Source: Siphonodentalium dalli
Lineage: Eukaryota > Mollusca > Scaphopoda > Gadilida > Siphonodentaliidae
DNA: 64,000 nucleotides
NCBI GenBank assembly: GCA_032622095.1
Contig: CP136063.1
Location: 116,086,723-116,150,722 of the forward strand
Reading direction: 5' to 3'
Shown here: piece by piece, positions 12,701-25,125 of the stretch
Numbering within the stretch: position 1 is the first letter of the stretch
Layout: every line of letters starts with the position of its first letter
Program-made: the position numbers and the translations under genes
Notes under the pieces: model-generated
Seen by the model: only the letters and a program-made list of their open reading frames with translations
Database searches by the model: none
Told to the model about the DNA's origin: nothing

Positions 12701-14258
12701 CAGGCCTCAGCTTAGGGGTCCAGAACAGGGAGACTTGAAGTCTCCCTCCAGGAAATTTAGGGAGACTTCAGGGAGAAGTGGGGAGACTACCAAAAATTGA
12801 CAATGTTCAAATATCACTTTATTTTATAACATCTGACAATAAAATTTTTAAAAAGATAAAATAAGAAATAAAACTAAAAAAAATTGACTTTATCTGAAAT
12901 TAGCTTAATTAATTGTTATTATACATTTAAAATTTTTGTAAATGTTTTGTGTAGCTATCATTTAAGCAACACAATTATCAAGTTACAGTAGTAGTTAATT
13001 TTTTAACTAAATGAAAGTAGTATTATTTCCTAGACTGCAGCTTGGAAGATACGTTTTTGTACAGTCTGAATTATGATGCATGTAACTTTGTAAGTTTAAT
13101 TTGGTCACGGCTGTAATGTGGGTGTCCGCTAAAATAAACAATAAGGACTAACTAACAAAGGAGTTGCAAAAGCTTTTATTAATTAATGGCCTCCCTTAAT
13201 TAATGCCAACATCACTGGTATAATCCGATTAAAGCAATAAACTTGACATTATTTTATTTACGGAAGCGGTCTCTTCAAAAAGTCCGACGCGGTCTCTTCA
13301 AAATGTCCGACGCGTTACCGAAACGAACTTCCGAAGCGCCTGGTACATACTCTGATAATGTCGTAATTGTTTTATATCTGAAAAGCGGGACGGCGGTCTT
13401 TTAACCCTTTACCCAACAGAACGGCCATGTGCCAATGCATTCTCTTATATATGCGAGTCGACCATAGGTCACCTCGCATATATAAGAGAATGCATTGGCT
13501 TAACACATATTAAAAACGATAAAATTGTCAAAGAATGTAGAAAAATATTATAAAAATTGTCAAAAAATGTAAGAAAAAATTATAAAATTGTTAAAGAATG
13601 TAAGAAAAAATGGTAAAAAGTGTTAAAAACAGCTGTTAAAAAAGGATTTTTTTTAGGCCATTGCATTCTCTTATATATGCGAGGCGACCTATGGTCGACT
13701 CGCATATATAAGAGAATGCATTGGCAAAGGGCATAACTGTAACCATCACAATGTGGTCAATGAACCGGTTCCAATGATATCCATATCTGTATGGTGTTAT
13801 TGAGACAGACCGAAGATATTTTAGGCTGTTGAAGCTTTATTTGGGCGTTTTAGGCCGGTTTGTTGGGTAAAGGGTTAAGTTAATTAAAACATTTATTTGT
13901 GACACTCACGATGGCCAGTAACAACACAGATGCGAACATCTCATCGTGTTTTCAGCGTGTCAAAACATTCGTGATTAACATTCATTACCACAAAAGGATC
14001 GAACAAAGGCGACTGAATAACACCACAAAACAATAGGTCATATTTTATTTTTTATTTTAAACACTTGGGTCTTTGTCTCTGAATTCATCTATATACGGAC
14101 ATGTCCGGAAAAAAAACTAGAAAAAAAATTAAGAAAAAAAAAAAAAAATCCCCCTAAAATTGAAGGCGACTTCGATTTCGCCTTAGAGCGACGACAGGGC
14201 GAAGTCAGCGACAGTAAGGCGACAATCTCGCCCGAGTCGCCTTGTGAGCTGAGGCCTG
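12701..14258. mobile_element. hAT-like non-autonomous DNA transposon
   Basis: Terminal inverted repeats CAGGCCTCAGCT (12701) and AGCTGAGGCCTG (ending 14258) are flanked by a perfect 8-bp target duplication TTCCACTA at 12693-12700 and 14259-14266. An 8-bp duplication with CAG-type ends is diagnostic of hAT. No transposase ORF is visible. Subterminal GGGAGACT motifs on the left (about 12728-12790) and GGCGA/TCGCC motifs on the right (about 14160-14245) could be transposase-binding sites. A piggyBac-like MITE is nested at 13401-13878. Confidence 0.9.
13401..13878. mobile_element. piggyBac-like MITE with two long hairpins, copy 2
   Basis: TTAA at 13401-13404 and 13875-13878, with terminal repeats CCCTTTACCCAACA / TGTTGGGTAAAGGG. 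It is the same family as 7013-7412 but in the opposite orientation: the segment with the TTGAAGCTTTATTTGGG block is on the right here and on the left there. Two hairpins with 25-bp stems lie at about 13430-13500 and 13658-13725. It is inserted inside the hAT element, so it arrived later. Confidence 0.85.
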
Positions 14259-15769
14259 TTCCACTATAAAGAATGACCAATTATCACATTATACTACCTG
14301 TACATCAAATCTGAGATAAAGAATGACATAAATATATGACATTGTACTATCCGTATACCATGTAGGGATTTACCAGAATGATATATATATACTAGTACAA
14401 TGTATATTTCAATTTACTGAACCATTGTTGATATATTTGAAATATGTATGTACCTTTTTATAGTATATATCTATTTATATCAGACCTGTTTACTTTCATA
14501 ATTGGAAATAGGGAGATTTGGTGAAAAATAGGGAGATTTTTTTCAATGTCAGCAACATGGAAAACACTTCATATTTGTTAAATGCAACAAACAGTCTATT
14601 ACATTTACATAGACTGTTTGTTGCATTTGGTTTGCATCTGCCACACCTCAGTTACCTGTTTCTTGAGTTTCTGCATTCAAAGGCACACCCTTTCGGTAGT
14701 ATTCACAGTTTAGTACATCTATGCACAATTGACGGCCTTGACACCGACTACCGAGTGTCTCTAATTTCTAAAATCACTGAATCACTGGGAATAAAATTAC
14801 CATTTTTCGGTTATGGATCACGCTTTATTTCCAACAAGCCAAAATACAACGATTAATTTGCACACTATAAAATGGTGCTCTCGGATAATTTTGTAGCCAA
14901 TTATATTCAGTAACATCGGTGAATTTAAAGAGAATACGCATGGACATAATTGTTTGAGGTCCGTTCGATTCGCGTTCTGTTACTGCGTATATATAAAACA
15001 CGGAATGCCACAAAGACGGAACTAAAACAAACAAAAAGTTTAAATCGGGATTATAAATTTTATATCTATCTATATACTTCAATATTTATCCATTTATAGT
15101 TACTATACATGCTAGCCATAAAAACTATTATACTAAACCAGCATACACATTGCCAATACGCACCATATTTCTTTCCGGTTTGCGTTCCCGGAAATTGGAA
15201 ATCTCATAATTGTTTACCTCGCGGAAACACATTTGACTTAATAAACTTGGGGTTTGGGCAGCTTGTGGTGACAATATACCTGGTAGTTATTGTTGCCTAG
15301 TGTCTGTTTTTGAATACCAACACATACACCATTGTATGTCTATCATATTCAATGTTTGAAACATAACTAATTTCTCTTTTCTAGTTTCCTATTTTCGTGT
15401 TATCATTTGAAAATCGTAATAAAATGGTTCAACGCAGGGCTTTTTTCCAGACGCGGCTATGCCCGAGAATCAAAAAACTTCTTTTTTTTTGGCCTAACAA
15501 AAAATATTTAATCAAAACATCGGCTAATCCAACCTGGAAAATCAGGACAATCTGGCTCAAAATACGCCCAGGGTCCCTGGGGCGGTTGGTCCCGCTTCCA
15601 ATTATAAATACGCATAACAGTATTACTATTCCCATAAAATTATAGATGCCCACATACTCGCAAAAATAAATTCTTTATTCAGCTGCACTATGCGGATATT
15701 CTCTATATCTCCATGTTGGTCCAATAGCCCTGAGCTTAAAATTATTCTTTGAAAATCATGTACTTTCAG
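14259..15769. other. Intron with a perfect 19-bp hairpin
   Basis: Rest of the intron before exon 7. Apart from the hairpin at 14580-14628, I see short GGGAGATTT repeats near 14500-14540 and otherwise unassigned AT-rich sequence. Short open frames here lack any recognisable protein feature. Confidence 0.5.
14580..14628. repeat. Perfect inverted repeat (hairpin)
   Basis: AAATGCAACAAACAGTCTA (14580-14598) is followed by an 11-base loop and its exact reverse complement (14610-14628). It could be the core of a small MITE or a foldback RNA. A miRNA precursor is possible in shape, but I do not recognise the sequence as one. Confidence 0.85.
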
Positions 15770-15863
15770 GGGAGCAGACACAGTATGATGAACATTTTAC
15801 CAGAAATAGTTTGCTTTGGACCAGCTGACAGCCTCCAAAAGATTATAGCATATGGCGATGGAG
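15770..15863 (+). CDS. RNF213: RNF213-like exon 7 of window
   Basis: The acceptor is GTACTTTCAG and the donor is GTAAAC. It has 31 codons in phase 0 plus one base, encoding MMNILPEIVCFGPADSLQKI. The 'ILPxIxCxxPxxSL' pattern matches the short linker-like segment in RNF213 between AAA core pieces. The trailing G joins TT of exon 8 to give Val. It lies 6.4 kb from the preceding exon. Confidence 0.85.
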
Positions 15864-15984
15864 GTAAACTTATAATAGTGTTTCCCCTTTTCTGTCTCAT
15901 CTGTATCTCCTCACATTAGGCTATTTTCCCATGGTTGCATATATTAATGATATTTAGTTCGATATTACTTTGTAAATTTGAGCT

Positions 15985-17800
15985 ATTGCCATGGGTTGGT
16001 CGTCCATGCGTGTGCGTCCATCTACAATTTCCTTTGGCACACCCTACAGGCCACATCCCTCATCCAATCGTCACCAAACTTCATAGGGATCTTTGGGGTG
16101 ACCGCTAGATGGGAGCTTACCTTTTTAGCTCAACTTGAGCTATTGTCATGGGTTGGCGTTTGTCGTCTGTCTGTGCATGTGTGTGCGTCCATCCGTCAAC
16201 AATATCAGTTAGCACACCCTACAGGTCACATCTCTTATCCGATTGTTCTACATATGGATCTTCGGGGTGACCTCTAGATGGGAGCCATCGATTTTTTCCG
16301 AAAATCATTAAAAAACATGGCCGCCATACGCCATCTTGGATTTCAAATTTGAATCCATTGGAACACCATGCAGCTCACATTTATTGGAGAATAATTTTGA
16401 AAATTTAGAGGCATGTTTAGGATTCCCTCTTGATTGTAGCTATCGAATTTGAATGATTTTCGATGAAAAACATGGCCGTTGGTAGCCATCTTGGATTTTA
16501 CTCTTTTCATGACTAAATCCTTTGGCACACTCTATAGACCACATGCCTCTTCTGATCACCACCAAACTTCATATGGTTCCATATGGGAGCCATAAAATGT
16601 TTTGAATTTCGTTTAAATACATGGCTGCCAGTGACCATCTTGGAATTTACTCTTTGTGTGACTAAATCCTTTAGTACATTCCCTACAGATCACACCCCTC
16701 ATCCGATTGCCACGACATTGATGATCGGGGTGACCACCAGATGGGAGCTATCATTTTTTTTTTGAATTTCATTGGAAAACATGCCCGCTAGCCCCCATCC
16801 AAGTTGATTGACACTTTCATTGGAGAATTATTTTGAAAATTTACAGGCATGTTTAGGATCACCTGTAGATGGGAGCTATCAAATTTGAACCTTTTTCGAT
16901 GAAAAACATTGGCGCTGGCAGTCATCTTGGATTTTACTCTTTGCATGACTAAATCCTTTGGCACATCCTACAGACCACATCCCTCATTCATCCGATCATC
17001 ACCAAACTTCATTTGGATATTCTGGGTGTCCAACAGATGGGAGCCATCAAATATTTGGGAATTTCGTTGAATAACATGGCCGCCAGCAGCCATCTTGGAT
17101 TTTATTCTTTGTATGACTAAATCCTTCGGCACTCCCTACAGACGACATCCCTCATCTGATCATCACCAGTCTTCATATGGCACTTCGGGATGACCACTAG
17201 GTTGGAGCAATCAAATTTTTCTCAAATTTTGTTTTAAAAACATGGACGCCTGAGAGCATCTTGGATTTTATTTATATATATCTCTTCATGTTCACATTTA
17301 GTATTCGACATTTAACTTTCCGCATTCCTAATCACTCCATTGACTGTAACACATGAAATTATCCCCTCTACAGTGTCATTGACACTTTCATTATACACCC
17401 GTTTGATAACGCCCATTATTGTATTATCGTATCAAATATTCCCAAATTTCATTGAGAGACATGGTTGCCAATGGCCATCTTGGATTTTACTCTTTCTATG
17501 CCTAAATCATTCGCTGCACCCAAGAGGCCGACTCCCTCATCCAGTCATCACCAAACTTCATATGGATCTTTGGGGTGACCTCTAGATGGGAGCGGAGCCA
17601 CCTCGGATTTCCGAACAGCCAAATTTTTTATCCGATTAATCCCAAACTGTTTTATGTATCTTCTAATGTAACCTCTAGTTACTTAAGCCTATAAAATATC
17701 CAAGTTCCCTATTGCTCTATGAACTGTAATAAATGGCATGATATAATTTTCAAGTTGAGCTACAGTGTCATTGACACTTTCATTCAGTTATCAGTTTGAA
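15985..17800. repeat. Tandemly diverged mollusc-type repeat family
   Basis: At least six diverged copies of a unit containing GAGCTATTGCCATGG or ACTAAATCCTTTGGCACA, followed by ACAGACCACATCCCTCAT, ATCACCAAACTTCATATGG, a GGGGTGACC box and GATGGGAGC, then CATGGCCGCCA and CCATCTTGGATTTTACTCTT. It is related to the block at 290-1700. The ends near 16125 (AGCTCAACTTGAG) and 17750 (CAAGTTGAGCTACAGTGTC) are partly complementary and may be terminal inverted repeats. No coding potential is seen. Confidence 0.65.
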
Positions 17801-19130
17801 CTTCCAGCCTATTATATTGGTAAAAATATAATAGTGTGTGCCCATGATTATATTTACTCAATTATGTTTGCTATATTCGTCTGTAATGAAAGCAATTGTG
17901 ATTCTGATAAGGTCACATTAATTTCTTTTACTGTGATTCGTTTCAGTGTTAAACCTCAATGTATCATGGGGTTAACCATGACAAAAAAAATATTTACCAA
18001 TCATAATACTTTCCATATTTGCACATTTGTCTCTGATTTGGTCTATTCAATATACAGTATTCCCCATTCTCCAATAATGATAACACCATCATTGCCATCA
18101 AGCCACGCCGGAGTCCACTAGGGGTCGACATCAGCGTTTATTGGAATACATGATTACACGTTAAGGGACGGGCACGTCTTCACATACAGGTTAATTACAT
18201 CCTACTGTGTCTGCGTTGGCGGTCAGGAAAAACCAACGAAAAACCTCTTGGGAAAAACGATGGAAACCTGCTTTCCGAAACCAACATCTCTAACGCAGCT
18301 CGAATGTTCGGAAATTCATTCTAATTGATCAATTGTGCAACACAAACCTGTACACACTATATAATATATAAAGATAAATTAACATATATAACATGTTCAA
18401 ATATATACACTATGATCGTGATCGGATGACACATTTATATGCGTTTAATATAAATGACTATATATAAAACTATTACTGCCTAAATAAGGTGCGATACGCA
18501 CTTTTCAAAATTACAATTAAACTTTTATTAGTGATAATTCAACAAAATTCAACGTCAGTTTTCTATAATATGCATCATTTCATGCGTTATAAGAATATCT
18601 GTTTCTCAGATATAGTTTCAACATACGCATCTCATTACGTTATTGAACCGTCAATCCATAACATTACTGAAATGTTTGAAACAAAAAATTTGAAGTTGAC
18701 CCGACATCCAAGGCGATTCGGCTAGAAATGACACCACACGCTCTATAATAGCGTGACCTCTTTTCATTGTTCATGCACGAAGCGATAATTGATCGCTCAC
18801 TCATTATTACCACGAACAGTGAATACAAAATTTTTAGGCTAATGTGCTTTGCACCAAACGCTGAAAAATGATCAGTATTCCCCATTCTCCAATAATGATA
18901 ACACCATCATTTCCATCAAGCCGCGCCGGAGTCCACTAGATCCATTACAAAGAATTGGTCGTTGGAATCATTAAATATTAAACTTTAATCTTCTAATAAT
19001 GAAAAAATAGATTCCATTATACCAAAAAGTTGATCATATTTGTGTATTCTACATGAACATTAATTCGTGTTTGCCCATGTTACTGACATGCACCTTACAA
19101 CAATCAACAAATATATACATACAGAATCAC

Positions 19131-19590
19131 TGATGCCTAGCATCTTGAGTATTATCATGGGCCTCACGCCCTCGCTCCGGCATGCTTCCAAATGCCGAGC
19201 ATCTTGAGTATTATCATGGGCCTCAAAACCCTCGCACATACGTGCTTCCAAATGCCGAGCATCTTGGAAATTATCATGGGCCTCACGCCCTCGCTCCGGC
19301 ATTCTTCCAAATGCCGAGCTTCTTGAGTATTATCATGGGCCTCAAACCCTCACACAGACGTGCTTCAAAATGCCGAACATTTTGAAAATTATCATGGGCC
19401 TCACACCCTCACACCGGCATGCTTCCAAATGCCGAGCTTCTTGAGTATTATCATGAGCCTCAAACCCTCACATTGACGTGCTTCAAAATGCCGAGCATTT
19501 TGAGAATTATTATGGGCCTCAAGCCCTCTCATCAACATGCTTCCAAATGCATAGTATCCCAATTATTATCATGGGCCTCAGACCCGCGCA
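19131..19590. repeat. Tandem array, ~60-bp unit
   Basis: About eight units of a 60-61-bp sequence (core GAGTATTATCATGGGCCTCA, then CCCTCGCAC and TGCTTCCAAATGCC) lie head to tail. Two degenerate units recur at about 19745-19860. The array is inside the split-direct-repeat element. The short open frames across it are a by-product of the near-60 periodicity and not a gene. Confidence 0.85.
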
Positions 19591-19859
19591 CCGACGCGCA
19601 CGAAAAATAACATGCTGCATGTATATCGTTTTTTTAACACCAGTACACTATCTTGGGCTATAATAATGGCATGACGCCTTTGCACTAAAGCGTTACATTA
19701 CTACTAGAGCATATCACTCGCGTACCAAAACTCGATGCCAGTTCTAAATGCTGAGTATCTTGATTATCACCATGGGCCTCAAACCCTCACACTGACGCGC
19801 TTCCAAATGCCGAGCATCTTGGAAATTCCACATGGACCTCTAAAACCTCACACAAAAGC

Positions 19860-22800
19860 GCCCTTAAACATGCCAAACCTAATATTCAATGTTTAACATT
19901 TGGTCAAGTTATCATGGACCACATACCATCATATCAAAATTCTATACCTTGGCTTTATAAATCCGAGATTGTTAAAACCATGTTAACAAGGTCTAACACC
20001 TGTGCACCAAAGCGCTATATATATTCAAGTGCTCGCACACCAAAATAACAACATGTATATCGGTTTTAACATCAATACACAATCGTGGGCTCTAATAATG
20101 GCATGTCGCCTTCGCACTAAAGCGTACCAAAATGCGATTCCAGTTCTTATAACGAAAATACGTACTAAATCCCTATTACAACCTATTGTACATACCACAA
20201 CACTGACATTTTTTGGACATGATCAACGGCCGTGCACTAGTTTTGCATATATCAAGCTGACGACCCTATGTCATGTCGCATGCGATTGTATCATTAGTTA
20301 CAATATATTCGAATGATTATCGTAAGGTCACGCAGCGTTTTATAAAAATTTCTACATGTATCTATTATTGGCACTCATGGCCGCGCATTATATATTTAAG
20401 TGTTTATAACAACACATGCAACCTCGCTCCATATCATAGCATCTGTCAGCTTCGCACCCAACAATATTTTCGTCACCATATAAAAAACCGTTTATGCCCA
20501 TGCACACTATATATACGAGCATTCGCTCACACATTTTAGTGTTACTATATCGGGGGTCTCCGCCCACACACCATTTCATGGTATAACAAACAGTGCGTCT
20601 TCATAAAGCGTAAACTATTTAGTTTTAACCATCGGGAACCTCGGGCCCGCGTAAAGATATCTTCGTTATATATAAGGTCCTTCAGACAAGCGCACAACGT
20701 TTAATGTTGATATATATCATGCTGTCTATTGCCTGCGTTCTCTAATATCATTTATTTTAGTGGCCTCACGCCCTCATATATACATTTCGTGTATATATAG
20801 TGTTCCACCGTATATGCGTGTACACACCATAACCATCGGTACAATCGAACACCTTTATATGCGTTAACAAAATTAACATTACAAATTCCCTGCGCACATC
20901 TACAAGCATCTATATATGGGGGAATATCAAATGACATTTTCTTCATACATATTAAATAGACGTGCCAGTCATATAAACATTTCAATAACATTACTAACAC
21001 ATGTTATAATCTTCGAGTCTATACGACGTATATAAACATATATATACCACCGCCAACCATATAATAGTCACTATTCCGTTTTAAGGTTATTTCCACTCGA
21101 ATGTCCATCGATGAATTCACGAATTATAGCTGTCCATTCGTCTATGTTGTTTGCTTTTGTTATACACCATCACAACATAGATCCCCATAATTTGGTTCCA
21201 AATACACCATGATCAATTATCGGACGTATCGTATCTGCAAAGCAAATTTTATTCACAATGTACCAAACAACCTTCCTCAAAATTGCAATATGTATATATA
21301 CACACACATATATAATATGTATGTATATATATACATTGGGTTCATTCCCAATTACCCCAACAATACAACTTCATTATTTTAAAAAATATATGACATAGAA
21401 TCGTGCATATACACTTCGTATTCTGTTAGAATACATATGTACGCACACAAGGTACACAATTTGTCACAATATACATATCGTCAGACCATGTTCAAGAAAC
21501 ATGTCATTAACACCAATAGCTGCACCCGCGCGTGCTCCGATCTCAAGTTTACCAATGTTCTACAAATGAACAGGAAACCAGAATATCATGGGTTCTCACC
21601 CGACGTCTTTATTTCAAACTTATAGACGGTTTGTATGATCTCAAAACATACATGTTTATATATGATATATACCATAAACAACAACTCTAATCCCGTTACC
21701 TTTTCCTTGCAGCCGATCATCGTTAATTATTCGATTTATTTTATAATTGATATAGCGCTTTCGATATTTTGACTGAATTATACGATGTCAATTCTGCCCG
21801 AGAATAAAACAGTTCTCGCGCGTTATATACCGCATATATATGCACACGCAAACATGTATATATCACATGCATACGCATATATAGACTACACTGCTTCTTG
21901 TATGGCGTGTCTAGTCAAGACACATAGCCTCCATGTTACATATACTTATACATACACCGTATATATGCTCATGCTTATTTAGCTCACTGTAAATATGTCA
22001 TGAAAACAAATGTATCACACGATACCATGTCATTACATTAACATACTAATTCCCCATTCCATTTCCCCCCCACATCAAAATGGGTCCAAAATCAACAATA
22101 TGCATAGCAAAAACGCATAAAATATTAGCATTAATTTGCATTTTTTTTTTAGCCGTTTACATGCAAAATGGAAATGCACTTCACTGGATTGGGCACATTC
22201 AAAACAGCTGAACACCACAATGAGTGACTAATCAGATATAATCAACATACCACAAAATATTACATTTTTAACTTGATTATTAATCTCTTGGTTGGAATTT
22301 TCTAAATTTATTATTTATTACTATCAAACAGTATTGGCGTTCTTGTCCAATTATATACTTCCGCGCATGCATACGCGCATACGTATATATAACACCTAGA
22401 ATCAATTTACATGTATGTACATGTATCACTGACTATATATGCAGTTGTGTAGTTTCCAGAAACTTAAAGCTGTTTACTTTTGACCTCACAATAACTGCAC
22501 ACATAGATTATTCTGCTATATCGCTATCTAAAACGTGTTTCACCAAGTCGCACTGACAAAAACATGCAAGCCACTATTATACTTATCTTATTCCAATTCA
22601 TTCCACGGACTTCATGCAAATCGTATGATTCGATCCAATTGGTAAGCATCCATGAATGTACTCGTCCATACTGCAGTCTGTTCGCTGAGATCATCTGCAT
22701 GTAATCCACTGCCTCATGCATTCCCTCGAATTGAATCATCAGCTATAAGGATTAAATTTTACCCATTAAGTCGGGAAATATTTCCAAATAAATAAATTTG

Positions 22801-23272
22801 CCGGCATTTGAATATGTAAATTCGTTTATTATTTCCTCATACAATGTGCATATTTCCCCCAGCAACATTCTTAAAACATATGTTCTTCACGTTTATCTTT
22901 AGTTTGTAACAAAAATGTTATTAAATACTGATCCTCTTTGTACCATTCGTGTGTAAAATTATAAACCGACCATAGATATATATGGTTCATTCAACCCTCA
23001 CATTATTTTTCTGACTGTAAACTACATGTTAAACTTAAAATTAGTTTTCTGACTGTTAACTACATGTTAAAATTAAAATTAGAATTTTGGCAGAACACAT
23101 CTCTTCTGTTGCAAAAATACAACGGTACTTAACTTATAACTGCGAACGCAAAATGTTCGACTTGAAGATCTCTTCCACCAATTGGTCATTACTCTGGTAT
23201 CTGACAGTCGGATGTCTGAGTTCTCTGTTGTATGTTATCCAGTCGGACCATAAATACAAACACAAGGAAGCG
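19860..23272. other. Non-coding interior of the split-repeat element
   Basis: Rich in TATATA, CGCAC and CGTATA words, with many short open frames but no recognisable domain in any frame on either strand. Cys/Tyr-rich hypothetical peptides here reflect base composition. If this element descends from an autonomous parent, its coding region has been replaced or lost. Confidence 0.5.
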
Positions 23273-23528
23273 AACAAAAAAATTTGAAGTTGACCCGACA
23301 TACAAGGCGATTCGGCTAGAAATGATACCACACGCTCTATAATAGCGTGACCTCTTTTCATTGTTCATGCACGAAGCGATAATTGATCGCTCACTCATTA
23401 TTACCACGAACAGTGAATACAAAATTTTTCGGCTAATGTGCTTTGCACCAAACACTGAAAAATGATCAAGCTATTAGAACAAGTTATGTACCTGTGTATA
23501 CTGAGAATCATGTGTATCTCTTTTGCAG

Positions 23529-23685
23529 TTAATCCATGGGAGAGAACTTTTGATGATGCAGAATTTAAGAGTCAGGTATTCCAGAAACCATATAGGTACC
23601 TCAGAAGGGTTGGGGCTAATATGCCTGAGGAAACATTTGCCCAACCCAACGGAACAAAGCGAGAGTGCCTAGAACTACTGATCAG
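23529..23685 (+). CDS. RNF213: RNF213-like exon 8 of window
   Basis: The acceptor is CTCTTTTGCAG and the donor is GTGAGC. Two bases complete Val, then 51 codons and AG. It contains NPWERTFDDAEFKSQVFQKP and later QPNGTKRECLELLI. The last codon is completed by exon 9 to give Arg. The PF/W..FK..VFQ.PYxYL spacing matches the RNF213 segment that precedes the HCGIxDPSW block. Confidence 0.9.
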
Positions 23686-23756
23686 GTGAGCATTTAACCC
23701 TTTCTTCACTAAATGGATTCTCCCATCAGTAATAAATGTGTGCATTGGAATAGTCT

Positions 23757-24000
23757 ATTATTATGCCTCCGACCCTCCAAAGGACGATTCAGGGGTATAT
23801 ATATAGTGGAGACCTCCGTCCGTCCGGCCATCCATCTGTCTTTCTGTCCTTCCGTCCACTGAAACAAACATCTCACAATACAACTTAAGTATTGATATGT
23901 CCTTTGGTATGTCGGGAGACCAACATTGTAGAAAGGGTCTTCACATAGTGCAGGTTTGGTCCACACTTTTTCCCAGATTTATGGCCCTTTTGCTGGACTT
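23757..24000. repeat. Partial CCGTCC-type repeat
   Basis: A TTATGCCTCCG start is followed by GTATATATATAGTGGAGACC and a run of CCGTCCGTCC-like words, then ATGGCCCTTTTGC. It is a degenerate member of the dispersed family described at 43018-43817. From 24000 to 25125 the intron holds related fragments (GAGTTATGGCCCTTTGCCAG appears twice near 24770-24840) and nothing coding that I recognise. Confidence 0.5.
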
Positions 24001-25125
24001 AGTCTGAAACGTGTCCATAACAAGCATTATCATGTCACCTGGTTGGATCGACCAATGAGGACGCTCCGTTGGTAGAGGCATATCAAGAGACATTGGGTCG
24101 TCATCTTTGAAGCCCGTCCCATATGGAATACATATCCCCCCTCAGGGTTCCCATATGGGGTCAATGTCCGCCATTTTGTTTTTCATGGAACTCTGCCGCC
24201 TCGGGTATATTTTCGGTGTATTTTGGCGCCAAGAAAAGGGATATCTGTTGGAAATCAAGTTCTGTTAATTTAAAGATATAGTACCATATACCAAAACCGG
24301 CATGTGATATATTTGAGAAATTCTAAACACTGATAAATTAACTATCAAACTCAAGTTTGTTGTCCTGCTTCTGGTGATTAGCCATTGACTCAATGCGTTG
24401 ACGTTCAATGCCCATGATGCGTCACTGTGACGTTACATAAGTTAATAGCAATAGACAACAAATTTACTTACTGGCAGGTAATGAACTTCGTATAAGTAAT
24501 TCAAATTCTAACACGGAAAACATGATATGTGGGTGACATGATAAAATCGTTACAGGGCTCGTTATCGCCCTGTAACTTATATTATGCTGTGGATGTCTTT
24601 ATTATTTGATTTTTTAGTCCTTTGGCATGGTGGTAGCACAGGTTGGGTTTCACCCATTAATTTTTACCTTGTTTGACTTGGAAATTTGTGAATTGAGGAT
24701 TCGGGGGTATATAGTGGAGACCTATGTCTGTCAATCCTTCATAGAGCCTGTTTTGTCTGCAGAGTTATGGCCCTTTGCCAGAGATATGACCCCGGGGTTT
24801 TTTTTTCTGCAATTTTTTTCCAGAGTTATGGCCCTTTGCCAGAGTAATGATCCAGGGAGAGAACTGAGAGAAATGCCCCACTATTACTTCATTTTCTCTC
24901 TAAATATAGCCCACATTGTGTGTACGGTCTGGGGCATTGGCCCGCCCTTGTTTATATGGAAATTAAAGCACATGGCAGGCAAATAGATAATACAAGTTCA
25001 GAAGGATTCCTTTGTCTGAGCATTTCCTAAGTTCTGGAACTGTCAGTGCATATTTAGTAAAGAGGGTAAATAAGGGATATATTTGTTAGCAAATTCAGTT
25101 TTTGCTAAAAGGTGTGGGTGACCAG

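Larger units (their letters stand above)
18055..23468 (-). mobile_element. Split-direct-repeat element (PAT/Ngaro-like), non-autonomous
   Basis: Two repeats are split over the element. B (67 bp, CAGTATTCCCC... to CACTAG) lies at 18055-18121 and 18873-18939. A (about 190 bp, from about 18680 to 18874, and from about 23273 to 23468) contains GACCCGACAT, CACGCTCTATAATAGCGTGA and TCATTATTACCACGAACAG. The inner A and B abut, and this junction equals the outer right end joined to the outer left end. Read on the minus strand the order is A, interior, B-A, B, as in PAT/Ngaro tyrosine-recombinase retroelements. A 560-bp spacer between inner A and outer B is unusual. No RT or recombinase ORF is seen. 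It ends 61 bp before exon 8. Confidence 0.6.

Noticed and set aside
19060-19663. Several overlapping ORFs with periodic MLPNAEHLEYYHGPQ-like text
   Set aside because: Periodicity of the 60-bp tandem array (a multiple of three) creates open frames in both strands.
18055-23468. Conventional LTR retrotransposon flanked by ~190-bp LTRs
   Set aside because: The direct repeat A is at one end but internal at the other, and a second repeat B is split the other way. There are no TG...CA ends, primer-binding site or polypurine tract.
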